Shown in pieces: positions 1-8,185 of a DNA stretch of 39,336 bases. The stretch spans positions 1-39,336 of the forward strand of contig CAIVAU010000039.1 of assembly GCA_903903925.1 (NCBI GenBank), in the 5' to 3' direction. The notes beneath the pieces are model-generated. The model was not told the origin of the DNA, searched no databases, and saw only the letters and a program-made list of their open reading frames with translations. The DNA comes from an uncultured cyanobacterium (GTDB lineage Bacteria > Cyanobacteriota > Cyanobacteriia > Cyanobacteriales > Nostocaceae). Made by a program: the position numbers and the translations under genes. The stretch's first letter is position 1, and each line of letters starts with the position of its first letter.

Positions 1-110
1 GAATGAGGGTGTCTTTCTTGGATGCTTACTTTTTGAAACTATCAAACCGACAAGGTTGTAAAAGCTTTGCGGAATTCACACCACTTCTCAAGCATGCCGT
101 GCCTCATTTG

Positions 111-2102
111 TCAATACCTTCTACTCGACCGGCGCTCTAGAGGACGACCAGGCTGCTGTCCCAGCCACTCTGGAACTCCCTGAAGTAAAGCCCGGAGAGC
201 TATCTGTTGAGTTTCGTTACTAGCAAAATTTTGGAAAAGGTCTTCCAGACCATCAATAACTATAAGCAGTCGCTGTTGCTTCTGAAGTAAATATTCAGTC
301 AACCCTCGACCAGCACCCTCTTTTTGAGGTTGTAATCCAACACCCCAAGCAATCACATCTAACCAACGTTCTCGCCACTGACCTTCCAGAAGGTTCTGTT
401 GACAAAAATCTCCAATATGGTCACGAATACTCTGGATATCTCGTGGATGATCAAAACCTAATGCCTTTGCTGTCTTTTTCTGAACTTCACCTACCAATTT
501 CACACCAGAGGGGCGAAGGTTTTGAGATGCCAGAATAGGGCAAATGAAAGCGTTAACTTGGACTTGAGTAGCGCAGGCATCTTCAGCAAAAGTTTGCCAG
601 TTTTCTCTGCGAATTATTTGTAAAAATGTGTAAGTTTTTCCTGAACCTTTTGCACCCACTACAACTGTAATCGGAACTTGCCGTCTGTGATCTGAAGCCA
701 AGTGACGTAAAGGAATAGTAGCTAAAAAATCTTCTGCTTCTGCAGTTTCTGCAAACACCAGTTTTCGAGTGATGTCTCTGAGAGCTTCTCTTTGAGATTT
801 TAAAGTTGGGAGGTTTTCCTCAATGATTGGAAGGCTTTCCTGAATTATTTGACTACGCTTTGTAGGTAATAAATCGAGCAATGGACTTACAGCATCTACA
901 ATCCCTGAACGACGGAGCCGAGCGATTACCTCTTCCCACATTGACGGTAAGACCTGCAAACTATCAGCAAATCCTGTAATTACTCTTACAAGTTGTAGGT
1001 CTTCTCCTAGAAATGATTTAGCAGCTTCCAGAAGCTTTTCTTCTTGGTCTAATAAGAATTCTGTATTCTGGAATTCATCACGAACCTGACTGATAATTAT
1101 TGCTGGTAATGGATCTGTATTTCGCGTAGAAGGTGCTCGCTCTCCCAAAAGCTCTAGTAGTCTAGTTGTTCCTGAAATAGACTGTCCACTTAAAGTTGTC
1201 ACAAAAATGCGGTAAACTCGTGGATCTAAAAGAAGCCCTGTAGAAAGTTCAGAAAGTCCAGCACGCAGGTCTACTAATACAACATCTACACCTAAATTTT
1301 TTCCGAGATCGGCTAGTATTTGTGTCAGTATAAATGGGTTTTCAGAACCTTGTATGAGATGCTCAGGTTTGATCTCTAAAGATGAAAATCTGTCAGTTGA
1401 ACGAAATGAAGGCAAGACATAAATATCATCAATTAAGGCACTTTGGAGCCGATCAGCAACTAATTGAACTGTGTTGTTTGCGGATGGTGACTGATCGCCA
1501 TGAGCCAAAGCTAGCAGGTCGGCAAAAGATACAGGTGGAGAAGGTAGCCTTCGCTCCAATAGCCAGCTGATTCCTGGTGCTTCCATATCCCCATCTACAA
1601 GTAGGACACGATACTCTCTGTCTATTAGAGCCTGTGCGAAAGCAAGAGCATTGGTTGTGCGTCCAACGCCTCCTTTAAATGAATGGAAAGCGACTATTGA
1701 TGGAAAATCTGAGGTAAAGCTTGGTGGAAATTCAGCAGATTGATGGTGTGGAACAAGTACTCCTGGTCTTGCCAAACTGGGTACAAGTCTAGGAACTGGT
1801 GACTCTTCTTCTGTTTCCTCCAAAATCACTGGTAAAATTTGTTCTACTTCAGGTAAACTCTCTAAAAGAATTAAACCGTTAACCATATTATTTTCCGAAT
1901 CAATTCGGAATCGAGGATCATATACCTCACCCAGCCAATCTTTTGCCTCTGCTTGATTACCGGGACGAATTCCAATTGTTAAACTATCCCAATAGGCTCG
2001 CACCCAAATTAACCATTTTGGCAAACTACCTTGTTGAGATATGCGAAGTAAAACTTCTTCAGCGTCAACCCAAGTATAAAGGCGAATATCTGGAGGAATC
2101 AT
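111..2102 (-). CDS. KGGVGR-type ParA/MinD ATPase fused to a second P-loop NTPase
   Basis: The 663-aa protein has an N-terminal region of about 130 residues of unknown fold, then a deviant Walker A (FKGGVGRTT, residues 142-150) followed by a VDGDMEAPG stretch, as in ParA/MinD-like ATPases with the KGGVGR variant. A second Walker A (GAKGSGKT) lies near residue 495, with a LLIVIDGLED Walker B-like strand near the C-terminus, resembling STAND/AAA-type NTPases. It is the last gene of a minus-strand operon, and its ATG shares one base with the TGA of the HEPN-like fragment upstream. The same two ATPase types are separate genes at 35482-38369. The C-terminus ends abruptly after a GVPEWLGQQPGRP segment in a basic tail (LERRSSRRY), where I would expect the NTPase to continue, so the 3' end may be truncated. 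A role in conflict or defence is inferred from context only. Confidence 0.75.
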   Translation of the reverse strand: MIPPDIRLYTWVDAEEVLLRISQQGSLPKWLIWVRAYWDSLTIGIRPGNQAEAKDWLGEVYDPRFRIDSENNMVNGLILLESLPEVEQILPVILEETEEESPVPRLVPSLARPGVLVPHHQSAEFPPSFTSDFPSIVAFHSFKGGVGRTTNALAFAQALIDREYRVLLVDGDMEAPGISWLLERRLPSPPVSFADLLALAHGDQSPSANNTVQLVADRLQSALIDDIYVLPSFRSTDRFSSLEIKPEHLIQGSENPFILTQILADLGKNLGVDVVLVDLRAGLSELSTGLLLDPRVYRIFVTTLSGQSISGTTRLLELLGERAPSTRNTDPLPAIIISQVRDEFQNTEFLLDQEEKLLEAAKSFLGEDLQLVRVITGFADSLQVLPSMWEEVIARLRRSGIVDAVSPLLDLLPTKRSQIIQESLPIIEENLPTLKSQREALRDITRKLVFAETAEAEDFLATIPLRHLASDHRRQVPITVVVGAKGSGKTYTFLQIIRRENWQTFAEDACATQVQVNAFICPILASQNLRPSGVKLVGEVQKKTAKALGFDHPRDIQSIRDHIGDFCQQNLLEGQWRERWLDVIAWGVGLQPQKEGAGRGLTEYLLQKQQRLLIVIDGLEDLFQNFASNETQQIALRALLQGVPEWLGQQPGRPLERRSSRRY

Positions 2103-2284
2103 CAGTTAATATTTTCCTTAATCCAATTGCAGAGACTATCTAACCACTCAACTACGGCTTTTTCATCTTCAGACTTCATCTGAACACCATACCGCCATGC
2201 TTGGTGAGCTTTTCCTATATCCCAACTAGAGCCACCCCTAGCAAGATGGAAATCGGGAATCTTGTTAACTATTGTAGGTCGTAC
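2102..2284 (-). pseudogene. HEPN-like C-terminal fragment without a usual start codon
   Basis: This open frame of 60 codons has no ATG, GTG or TTG before its conserved-looking part. It begins directly after an in-frame TGA and ends in a TGA that overlaps the ATG of the large ATPase gene by one base. Its translation contains HLARGGSSWDIGKAHQAWRY and ends in EWLDSLCNWIKENIN. The layout (an Arg-Tyr pair, then one amphipathic helix ending the protein) resembles the C-terminal third of the HEPN protein at 38373-38798. I read it as the remnant of a HEPN gene that once occupied the same operon position. It overlaps the 3' end of the 72-aa gene by 20 bases in another frame, so a frameshift joining the two is an alternative. 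Confidence 0.45.
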
Positions 2285-2483
2285 TCATGTTACTATCCGG
2301 CTTGCTTTTTTGACCTTTCAGTTGCACAATCTCATTTTTGAGCTTGTACGAGAAAGCAATTGCAGCTTCAGGCTTGTCGTTGATGAGCAACTCCATATGA
2401 TTAAGTATTCGCTCAATCTTTTTAAGTGTTGCCAAGTCAATGTTAAGTCCAGAAAGGTCTAGATTTGCAAGCGAGTCAGACAT
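2265..2483 (-). CDS. small hypothetical protein in the ATPase operon
   Basis: The 72-aa product is mostly helical by composition: an N-terminal MSDSLANLDLSGLNIDL stretch, a central helix with LKKIERILNHMELLI, and a lysine-rich tail ending in MSTTYNS. I do not recognise the family. It lies 29 bases downstream of the membrane-protein gene and runs into the HEPN-like fragment, all on the minus strand, so cotranscription with the ATPase gene is likely. The position just before a HEPN-like remnant could mean that the original gene was longer and was broken by a frameshift, although nothing in the 72 residues looks like a HEPN N-terminus. Confidence 0.45.
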   Translation of the reverse strand: MSDSLANLDLSGLNIDLATLKKIERILNHMELLINDKPEAAIAFSYKLKNEIVQLKGQKSKPDSNMSTTYNS

Positions 2484-2512
2484 AAATATTGAGATAAAAT
2501 AGACTCTTTAGT

Positions 2513-2851
2513 TTAATTACAGCCAATAACTTCTTTAAGTTTACGTTTTAAGTCATTAGAAATAAGTAAACCATGAATTTCTCTACAAAGACTTTCTATA
2601 GACTCTGTCTTCTTACGTTCTTTATATACTTCTGTAAGAATTGCATCAATACCGTATTTCCCTAGAGCATCAGCAATCAATGCTGCTACTCCAAGGAGTC
2701 CAATACCACCTATCATGCCAAAAGGACCACCAAGTGTTGCCAAAGCTGTAGTTATAGCCGCAGCACCTGCAAAACCTGTTGCAGCCATTGTTACCACAAG
2801 TAGTACGCCAGGCAAACCTAAAGCAGCAACCTTTCTAATGACTTCGTCCAT
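2513..2851 (-). CDS. glycine/alanine-rich small membrane protein
   Basis: The 112-aa protein has a short N-terminal helix (MDEVIRKVAALG), then about 55 residues that are strongly hydrophobic and rich in Gly, Ala and Thr and could form two membrane helices (roughly residues 13-35 and 42-62). The C-terminal half is charged (KERKKTESIESLCREI). No signal peptidase site is evident. It is the first gene of the minus-strand operon leading to the HEPN remnant and the fused ATPase. Such hydrophobic hairpins can be membrane-acting effectors in conflict systems, but I have no homology to prove this; it could equally be an anchor. A second Gly/Ala-rich hydrophobic small protein is at 27779-28039. Confidence 0.6.
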   Translation of the reverse strand: MDEVIRKVAALGLPGVLLVVTMAATGFAGAAAITTALATLGGPFGMIGGIGLLGVAALIADALGKYGIDAILTEVYKERKKTESIESLCREIHGLLISNDLKRKLKEVIGCN

Positions 2852-3061
2852 AATATTTAATTACCTTTTTATTAAAAATATTGCCTTACTCAGGAATTTG
2901 GTTACATTTTTACATCAAATAGTTTTCAAAGCCTCTGTATTAATACCGCTATTACTATAGGAGCCGACTCCATTGCTGCTTAGTTTCGGCTAATTTCCTG
3001 ATTATTCAGCTTGACCCAATTTCAAACTTGAAGTTGAGTCCCTCTGTCGTGCCCCTGCTTG

Positions 3062-3676
3062 TTAATTGCTGGTCGAAACCGGATTAGTCCAAACTCCAGT
3101 AAGATCCACACCTTCGTAAATATCAGCGATCGCCATGTCCACACCAATAGAAGAAAAAGTCATGCTGGCATCCCCTGTTTCATATTCCCGAAATAGCCAT
3201 TGACTTTCTTCAGTTTTTATGTATTGTTCTACTTGAACCTCATATTGGTTAATCAACACATATTCTTGGAACCCAGGAATTGAACGATAATACCGAAACT
3301 TATCTGTATGATCGTACTTCTGGGTTGATTTTGACAGGACTTCCATAATCAAGAGGGGATTTAGGATTGTATCTGTCCGATTTTCTTGCAGTGCAGGAGT
3401 TCCCTGAATAACCAGTACATCTGGGTAAGTATATTGCCGATAGCGCGGAATCCACAGACGTAAATCACTTGTAAATACCTTACAATTCTTACCCCGCAAT
3501 GCAACCCTGAGAAACGCACAGAGATTAACCACAATACAGTTATGGTTGATTGAACCTCCGGTCATGGGTACAATTTCTCCGTCTCGATATTCACTACGAA
3601 ATTCCGCATCTTCTTCTAGTAACAGGTATTCTTCTGGAGTGTAGTCATGCTGCTGAGGTTGGATTTGCATCTTCAA
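3062..3676 (-). CDS. Uma2 family (DUF820) PD-(D/E)XK nuclease-like protein
   Basis: The 204-aa protein shows the Uma2 pattern: YTPEEYLLLEE near the N-terminus, then EYRDGEIVPMTGGSINHN, a central PDVLVIQG strand (about residues 100-107), and LLIMEVLSKSTQKYDHTDKFRYYRSIPGFQEYVLI. The PD and E-V-L-S-x-S-T elements correspond to the acidic residues of the PD-(D/E)XK fold, with Ser where the classical Lys would be, as is common in this family. Uma2 proteins are expanded in cyanobacteria; their biological role is unresolved. Initiation could be at the first Met or at the Met two codons later. A HIP1 site lies inside the gene. Confidence 0.88.
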   Translation of the reverse strand: MKMQIQPQQHDYTPEEYLLLEEDAEFRSEYRDGEIVPMTGGSINHNCIVVNLCAFLRVALRGKNCKVFTSDLRLWIPRYRQYTYPDVLVIQGTPALQENRTDTILNPLLIMEVLSKSTQKYDHTDKFRYYRSIPGFQEYVLINQYEVQVEQYIKTEESQWLFREYETGDASMTFSSIGVDMAIADIYEGVDLTGVWTNPVSTSN

Positions 3677-3732
3677 TACTTCCCGGCTTCAGATGAATTC
3701 TATTTCTTTGTTGTAGCCCTGTTGCTGAACTC

Positions 3733-4374
3733 CTAACTCCTAACTCTTTCAAACACAGCACGATACACAGGTTCACCCTTCTCAGTAGTGCTGATTTCCC
3801 GTTCGGTAGAAACAGGGAGGGGGTTTTGTGCTAGCCATTTTCCTGTACCAAGTCGATGAAAAGCGGGGTTTGCAACAAAGCGATCGCGCATTTCCACAGC
3901 CACAAACTCAATATCCGACTGCAAGAATACAATACCTCCAGGCGCTAAATAATCTGCCAGTTCTTCCACGAGTTGTGGTTGTACGATTCGCCGTTTACCG
4001 TGGCGGGTTTTGAACCAAGGATCGGGGAATTGAATTGTGACGCGCTGTAAAGTTCCTGTGGGGAGAGAAGATAAAAGCGATCGCAACGAGTGATTCACAT
4101 TGCAAAACAAATAGTGAAGGTTGGTCAATTCCAACTCATCGCGCCACTTATTCGCTTCGTGTACCAATGGTTCCCGAATTTCCAAACCCAGAAAATTCCA
4201 GTCGGTTTCAATCTGCGCCATACTTAACAAAAATCGCCCTTTAGCACAGCCAATATCTAGATGTAGAGGTTGGTTTGGCTGAAGATAAACTTTTTCCCAC
4301 TCTAGAGGACTAAGAGGTGTTTGATACTTTTGTGCTAGCGGATTAACGTGTTGACGAACTCGGACACGCACCAA
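3733..4374 (-). CDS. trmB: tRNA (guanine-N7-)-methyltransferase
   Basis: The 213-aa enzyme transfers a methyl group from S-adenosylmethionine to G46 in the tRNA variable loop. The SAM-binding strand [12 protein letters not shown] (about residues 39-50) and the family signature [16 protein letters not shown] (about 114-129) are present, followed by [14 protein letters not shown]. Length is normal for the family. The start is a TTG (or the adjacent GTG) placed by a strong AGGAGGT Shine-Dalgarno eight bases upstream; there is no ATG. It reads away from the 4567-5296 gene pair and towards the Uma2 gene, with 56 bases between. Confidence 0.95.
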   Translation of the reverse strand: MVRVRVRQHVNPLAQKYQTPLSPLEWEKVYLQPNQPLHLDIGCAKGRFLLSMAQIETDWNFLGLEIREPLVHEANKWRDELELTNLHYLFCNVNHSLRSLLSSLPTGTLQRVTIQFPDPWFKTRHGKRRIVQPQLVEELADYLAPGGIVFLQSDIEFVAVEMRDRFVANPAFHRLGTGKWLAQNPLPVSTEREISTTEKGEPVYRAVFERVRS

Positions 4375-4382
4375 TGATTATT

Positions 4383-4389
4383 ACCTCCT
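4383..4389 (-). promoter_or_regulatory. Shine-Dalgarno AGGAGGT that fixes the trmB start
   Basis: On the minus strand AGGAGGT stands eight bases before a TTG and eleven before a GTG. Most genes here have weak or no Shine-Dalgarno sequences, so this strong one supports non-ATG initiation of trmB. Confidence 0.7.
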
Positions 4390-4566
4390 AAAAGCCTTTC
4401 AAGCCTTGCTGCTTGGTCATTTATCGCCAATTATAGCCCAATGGGAGGCGGGGGAAGAACTTAAAGCCAGCAAAGGCAGAGCAAAAAATCTCCCCCCACT
4501 CCCCACTCAAGAGCAATTCTTGCAACAATAGTAATCACAGCCGTCAATCGAAGCCTGCACAAAGCT

Positions 4567-4929
4567 ATGACAGACACAGTACTTAGTATATCTCAAGCCG
4601 ATATTCAAGCCCTTGAGCAGTTGTACACCTTTAGAGAACGAACTGAAGTTTTGGAATTTCTAGCGAAGCACTCGTTTTTGGTTCCAGTGTTGCTGGAAGC
4701 ACCTGAGAAGATTTACAACTACTTTCCCGACCCTCAACTCTTTCTGGAAGTCATTGTTGATCCAGAAAGCATAGACTGGGTGCAGTTGCTACTATCTATC
4801 TTCGTGAAACTTGACCCCTATGATGCAGTTAAAAGGTTAAATCAGCTCGACTGGGATTGGGGGATACATAACTCTTATGAAGTCCGGAATAAGTTTTTTA
4901 CCACTTTAGAATATCCAGATGAGTTTTGA
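4567..4929 (+). CDS. small protein paired with a HEPN gene
   Basis: The 120-aa product is acidic and mostly helical, with LEQLYTFRERTEVLEFLAKH near residues 17-36 and a tryptophan-containing LNQLDWDWGIHNSYEVR segment near the C-terminus. I do not recognise a named domain; the GSxxRxxxxxxSDxD pattern of MNT nucleotidyltransferase antitoxins is absent. The stop codon overlaps the start of the following HEPN gene by 11 bases, which implies translational coupling. That arrangement is typical of two-gene toxin-antitoxin modules, so this is most plausibly the HEPN partner; that assignment is inference. Confidence 0.65.
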   Translation: MTDTVLSISQADIQALEQLYTFRERTEVLEFLAKHSFLVPVLLEAPEKIYNYFPDPQLFLEVIVDPESIDWVQLLLSIFVKLDPYDAVKRLNQLDWDWGIHNSYEVRNKFFTTLEYPDEF

Positions 4930-5296
4930 TTGGTCAGAATACCTTAATGTCGCTAAAGAACTAGCAGGTATTACAACTACTCCTGCCAATCAAGAAGCTA
5001 AATTACGTGCTGCTATCAGTCGAGCATACTATGCAGCGTTTATCAAAGCACGAAACTATCTGCGCGATCAAGAAGGACATTCAATTCCGAAAACAAGTGA
5101 TGCCCACAAATACGTTAGGAACCAATTTGAGCTTAGTTCTGATCCAATACGTAAAACAGTGGCAGAAAAATTGGCTCGGTTGCGAGAATTCCGTGGACAA
5201 GCAGATTATGTTGATAGGTTCCCTGGCTTACTTGGCATCACACTAACAGCTTTAATACTATCTGAAGAAGTCATTTCAACTTTAAACAGCTTGTAA
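4919..5296 (+). CDS. HEPN domain protein (toxin-like)
   Basis: The 125-aa protein begins with SFDWSEYLNVAKEL and carries the HEPN-type helix AAISRAYYAAFIKARNYL (about residues 31-48), then LARLREFRGQADY (about 89-101), a pattern seen in small HEPN proteins of toxin-antitoxin and AbiEii-like modules. The classical RX4-6H RNase motif is not evident, so nuclease activity cannot be assumed. Translation is probably coupled to the upstream gene through an 11-base overlap. glcD follows 26 bases later but is functionally unrelated. Confidence 0.75.
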   Translation: MSFDWSEYLNVAKELAGITTTPANQEAKLRAAISRAYYAAFIKARNYLRDQEGHSIPKTSDAHKYVRNQFELSSDPIRKTVAEKLARLREFRGQADYVDRFPGLLGITLTALILSEEVISTLNSL

Positions 5297-5322
5297 ACAT
5301 CTACCTTTAATTGTAAAAAATT

Positions 5323-6801
5323 ATGCTTGCCCAAGACAAAGAACAACGCAACTGGAAACCTATTATCAAACAATTTGAAGCTGTCCTCGGCAAAAATGGT
5401 GTGGTGCAACGTCGAGAAGAACTGATTACCTATGAGTGCGATGGACTCACGAGTTATCGTCAACGCCCTGCTGTGGTGGTGCTACCAAGAACGACGGAAC
5501 AGGTTGCAGAATTGGTGAAGATATGCGATCGCAACTCCATCCCGTTCATTGCACGCGGTGCTGGTACTGGTTTATCTGGTGGGGCTTTACCTATCGAAAA
5601 TTCTGTTTTGATTGTTACTTCATTAATGCGGCAAATACTTAAGATAGACTTAGAAAATCAACGGGTTATTGTCCAGCCAGGAATCATTAACAACTGGGTG
5701 ACACAAGCCGTAAGTGGTGCTGGATTTTACTACGCTCCCGATCCCTCCAGCCAAATTATTTGCTCTATTGGTGGTAATGTAGCGGAAAACTCTGGAGGAG
5801 TGCACTGCTTAAAGTACGGTGTCACGACTAACCACGTTTTGGGATTAAAACTTGTCCTTCCCGATGGTTCAATTGTAGAGGTGGGAGGACAAATTCCAGA
5901 AATGCCTGGTTATGACTTGACGGGTATATTTGTTGGTTCTGAAGGAACTTTGGGAATTGCAACAGAAATTACGCTGCGAATTCTCAAAAGTGCTGAATCA
6001 ATTTGTGTACTTCTAGCTGATTTTACTAATGTTGAAGCAGCGGGGGCAAGTGTTTCTGATATCATCAGCGCTGGAATTATTCCTGGTGGTATGGAAATTA
6101 TGGATAATATTAGCATTAATGCTGTCGAAGATGTCGTTTGCACAAATTGTTATCCCCGCGATGCTGCTGCTATTCTGCTAGTAGAAATCGACGGTTTAGC
6201 AGTAGAAGTGGCGGCAAATCAACAGCGGATTGCGGAAATTTGTCAAAAGAATGGTGCGCGTAACATTACTATTGCAAGTGACCCAGAACAACGCTTGAAA
6301 TTGTGGAAAGGACGCAAAGCAGCTTTTGCCGCAGCGGGACATTTAAGCCCAGATTACTATGTACAAGATGGTGTCATTCCTCGTACTCAGTTGCCTTATG
6401 TACTTAGTGAAATTGAAAACTTAAGTCAGAAATACGGTTACCGCATCGCCAATGTATTTCATGCAGGAGATGGTAATCTTCACCCACTGATTCTCTACGA
6501 TAATTCTATCCTAGGAGCATTAGAACAAGTGGAAGAATTAGGAGGAGAAATTCTCAAGCTTTGTGTCAAAGTAGGTGGTAGTATTTCTGGCGAACATGGT
6601 GTTGGTTCAGATAAAAAATGCTATATGCCAGAGATGTTTACTGCATCTGATTTAGAAACTATGCAACTGGTAAGGCAAGCCTTTAATCCCAAAGGTTTAG
6701 CAAATCCAGGAAAAATATTCCCCACGCCACGTACCTGTGGAGAAGCTGCAACAGCCATGGGAGAGACAACCAAGCAATTTGAGAAAATAGAAAGATTTTA
6801 A
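5323..6801 (+). CDS. glcD: glycolate dehydrogenase FAD-binding subunit GlcD
   Basis: The 492-aa flavoprotein oxidises glycolate to glyoxylate in the photorespiratory pathway of cyanobacteria. An FAD-binding PCMH domain occupies the first half: VLPRTTEQVAELVKICDR, then the RGAGTGLSGGALP pyrophosphate-binding loop (about residues 78-90), CSIGGNVAENSGG and FVGSEGTLGIATEITLR. The C-terminal FAD-oxidase domain contains FHAGDGNLHP and GGSISGEHGVG. Length and order match bacterial GlcD. No glcE or glcF neighbours are present, as usual in cyanobacteria. Relatives that oxidise D-lactate share the architecture, so the substrate is assigned from lineage. Confidence 0.92.
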   Translation: MLAQDKEQRNWKPIIKQFEAVLGKNGVVQRREELITYECDGLTSYRQRPAVVVLPRTTEQVAELVKICDRNSIPFIARGAGTGLSGGALPIENSVLIVTSLMRQILKIDLENQRVIVQPGIINNWVTQAVSGAGFYYAPDPSSQIICSIGGNVAENSGGVHCLKYGVTTNHVLGLKLVLPDGSIVEVGGQIPEMPGYDLTGIFVGSEGTLGIATEITLRILKSAESICVLLADFTNVEAAGASVSDIISAGIIPGGMEIMDNISINAVEDVVCTNCYPRDAAAILLVEIDGLAVEVAANQQRIAEICQKNGARNITIASDPEQRLKLWKGRKAAFAAAGHLSPDYYVQDGVIPRTQLPYVLSEIENLSQKYGYRIANVFHAGDGNLHPLILYDNSILGALEQVEELGGEILKLCVKVGGSISGEHGVGSDKKCYMPEMFTASDLETMQLVRQAFNPKGLANPGKIFPTPRTCGEAATAMGETTKQFEKIERF

Positions 6802-6961
6802 AGCTTTCGTTTTCATCTTCCAGCTTCTGGCTGGGAATGCGATCGCACACTTGATGCTATAGTATTTAAATTTGGGCGATCGCAACATCTTTCTCATCTT
6901 GAGAATTTCCTGAGAACCTAATATCTTTGTTATTTATCCTATACGAATAAGGAGAACTAAC

Positions 6962-7249
6962 ATGCAAGCCTACAAACTAACCGCAACAGTTGATGAATCT
7001 GGTCAATTAATTATTCAGCAACCTCTTAATATTGCTCCTGGAAAAGTGGAAGTCATTATTTTGCAATCAGAACCCTCTGTAGAAACTTCTACAGAAACTC
7101 AACCTCAGCCACAGGTTGCAACGCAAAAAAGAATAGTAGAATGCTCTATCCCCATTTTAAAAGAGTGGTTGGAAAACACAGAGCCAACTCCTTCAGATTT
7201 TGACATCGACCAAGCAAAATGGGAATATTTGAAGGAGAAACATAAGTAG
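6962..7249 (+). CDS. VapB-like antitoxin (partner truncated)
   Basis: The 95-aa protein starts with a beta-rich segment, MQAYKLTATVDESGQLII, and continues QQPLNIAPGKVEVIILQ, a pattern common in cyanobacterial antitoxins encoded just before PIN-domain genes. A Gln/Pro/Thr-rich linker follows, then a helical toxin-binding-like tail (LKEWLENTEPTPSDFDIDQA). AAGGAG lies nine bases before the ATG. The next 200 bases encode only the C-terminal part of a PIN toxin, so this looks like an orphan antitoxin left after toxin loss. Confidence 0.65.
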   Translation: MQAYKLTATVDESGQLIIQQPLNIAPGKVEVIILQSEPSVETSTETQPQPQVATQKRIVECSIPILKEWLENTEPTPSDFDIDQAKWEYLKEKHK

Positions 7250-7275
7250 CAACAGTAGACCAAGCAGTCATCTCA

Positions 7276-7443
7276 ATGGCGCTAACTACCAACTTCAAAG
7301 ATTTTGAAGATGCTATTCAATACAGTACTGCGTTACTCAATCAATTAGATGCGATAATTACTCGCAACCTGACCGATTTTCCAGTCACTACTCCGCGAAT
7401 AATGAATCCTGAACAATTAATTCAAGAATTAGCAAATCCTTAA
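7276..7443 (+). pseudogene. C-terminal remnant of a VapC-like PIN toxin
   Basis: The frame encodes 55 residues from an ATG, preceded in frame by about nine open codons and a TAA. It contains TNFKDFEDAIQYSTALLNQ, then LDAIITRNLTDFP and a closing PEQLIQEL. DFEDAIQ, LDAIITRN and DF are the C-terminal motifs of PIN ribonucleases (the third and fourth acidic positions). The N-terminal half with the first catalytic Asp is missing, so it should not form an active toxin. It sits 26 bases after the antitoxin-like gene, exactly where vapC would be. Confidence 0.7.
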
Positions 7444-7567
7444 TAGCTTAAAAGCTCAGTCCGATTACTACTACACTACTTAAGGTATAGAAAAATGCAT
7501 GTACTTAGCTGATTCATCCCGCATTTATGCAACCCCTGGTAATACTCACGAGTTATGAGAGTTTTAG

Positions 7568-8014
7568 ATGTCTATTGATTTGAGAGCAGAACGCCTAGAA
7601 TCCTTCAAAGCTGGCGTGATAGCAGCTTTTTGCCTGACTTTTGCTTTTGTTGTCACTAGCTTAGTGAATAGCTTAGTACTAGCAAGGTTGTTTCCAGCAC
7701 TTAGCAGTCTGGAAATTGATATGCTGAACTGGCATTGGTTGGTGAGTGGTGCGATCGCCTGTTTCTCTGGCTTGCTGTTTGGTGTCACCTATCGCTATAT
7801 CATCCGGTCAGATAAAAACCCGCAACTGAAAGCTGGAGGGGTGCTTGCTTTTGCCTTAGTGCGAGGCTTAGCCCAAGTCGATATTGCTTTTTCTTCTGCA
7901 TACCCTATTTTGCCTTTTATTGTGCTGGGTGTTGAGAGTATTTTGTGGTTTGGGTTAGCGGCTTTAGCCCTTGATATCGCTATGCAGTTTGGTTGGCTCA
8001 AGCCTTTTCAATAG
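7568..8014 (+). CDS. four-helix membrane protein, conserved in cyanobacteria
   Basis: The 148-aa protein has four probable membrane helices: residues about 15-40 (GVIAAFCLTFAFVVTSLV), 52-75 (WLVSGAIACFSGLLFGV), 87-105 and 115-140 (FIVLGVESILWFGLAALAL). The N-terminus MSIDLRAERLESFKAG is amphipathic and cytoplasmic-looking. The style matches small hypothetical membrane proteins widespread in cyanobacteria; I cannot name a function. It has no evident operon partner. Confidence 0.75.
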   Translation: MSIDLRAERLESFKAGVIAAFCLTFAFVVTSLVNSLVLARLFPALSSLEIDMLNWHWLVSGAIACFSGLLFGVTYRYIIRSDKNPQLKAGGVLAFALVRGLAQVDIAFSSAYPILPFIVLGVESILWFGLAALALDIAMQFGWLKPFQ

Positions 8015-8185
8015 CTTGCTAGGGGATACCGAACAGTAAAATGCTGAAGCCTAATCAAAAGGTCTAAGCCATAACTGAGAAAAGTTCATTTTATGGAATC
8101 ATCTACTTTACGGAGGAAGTATTGCTATACTATCAATTTATATTGTGACTTTTTATATTAGGTTTATACAGAGGAGCGTCAAGGC

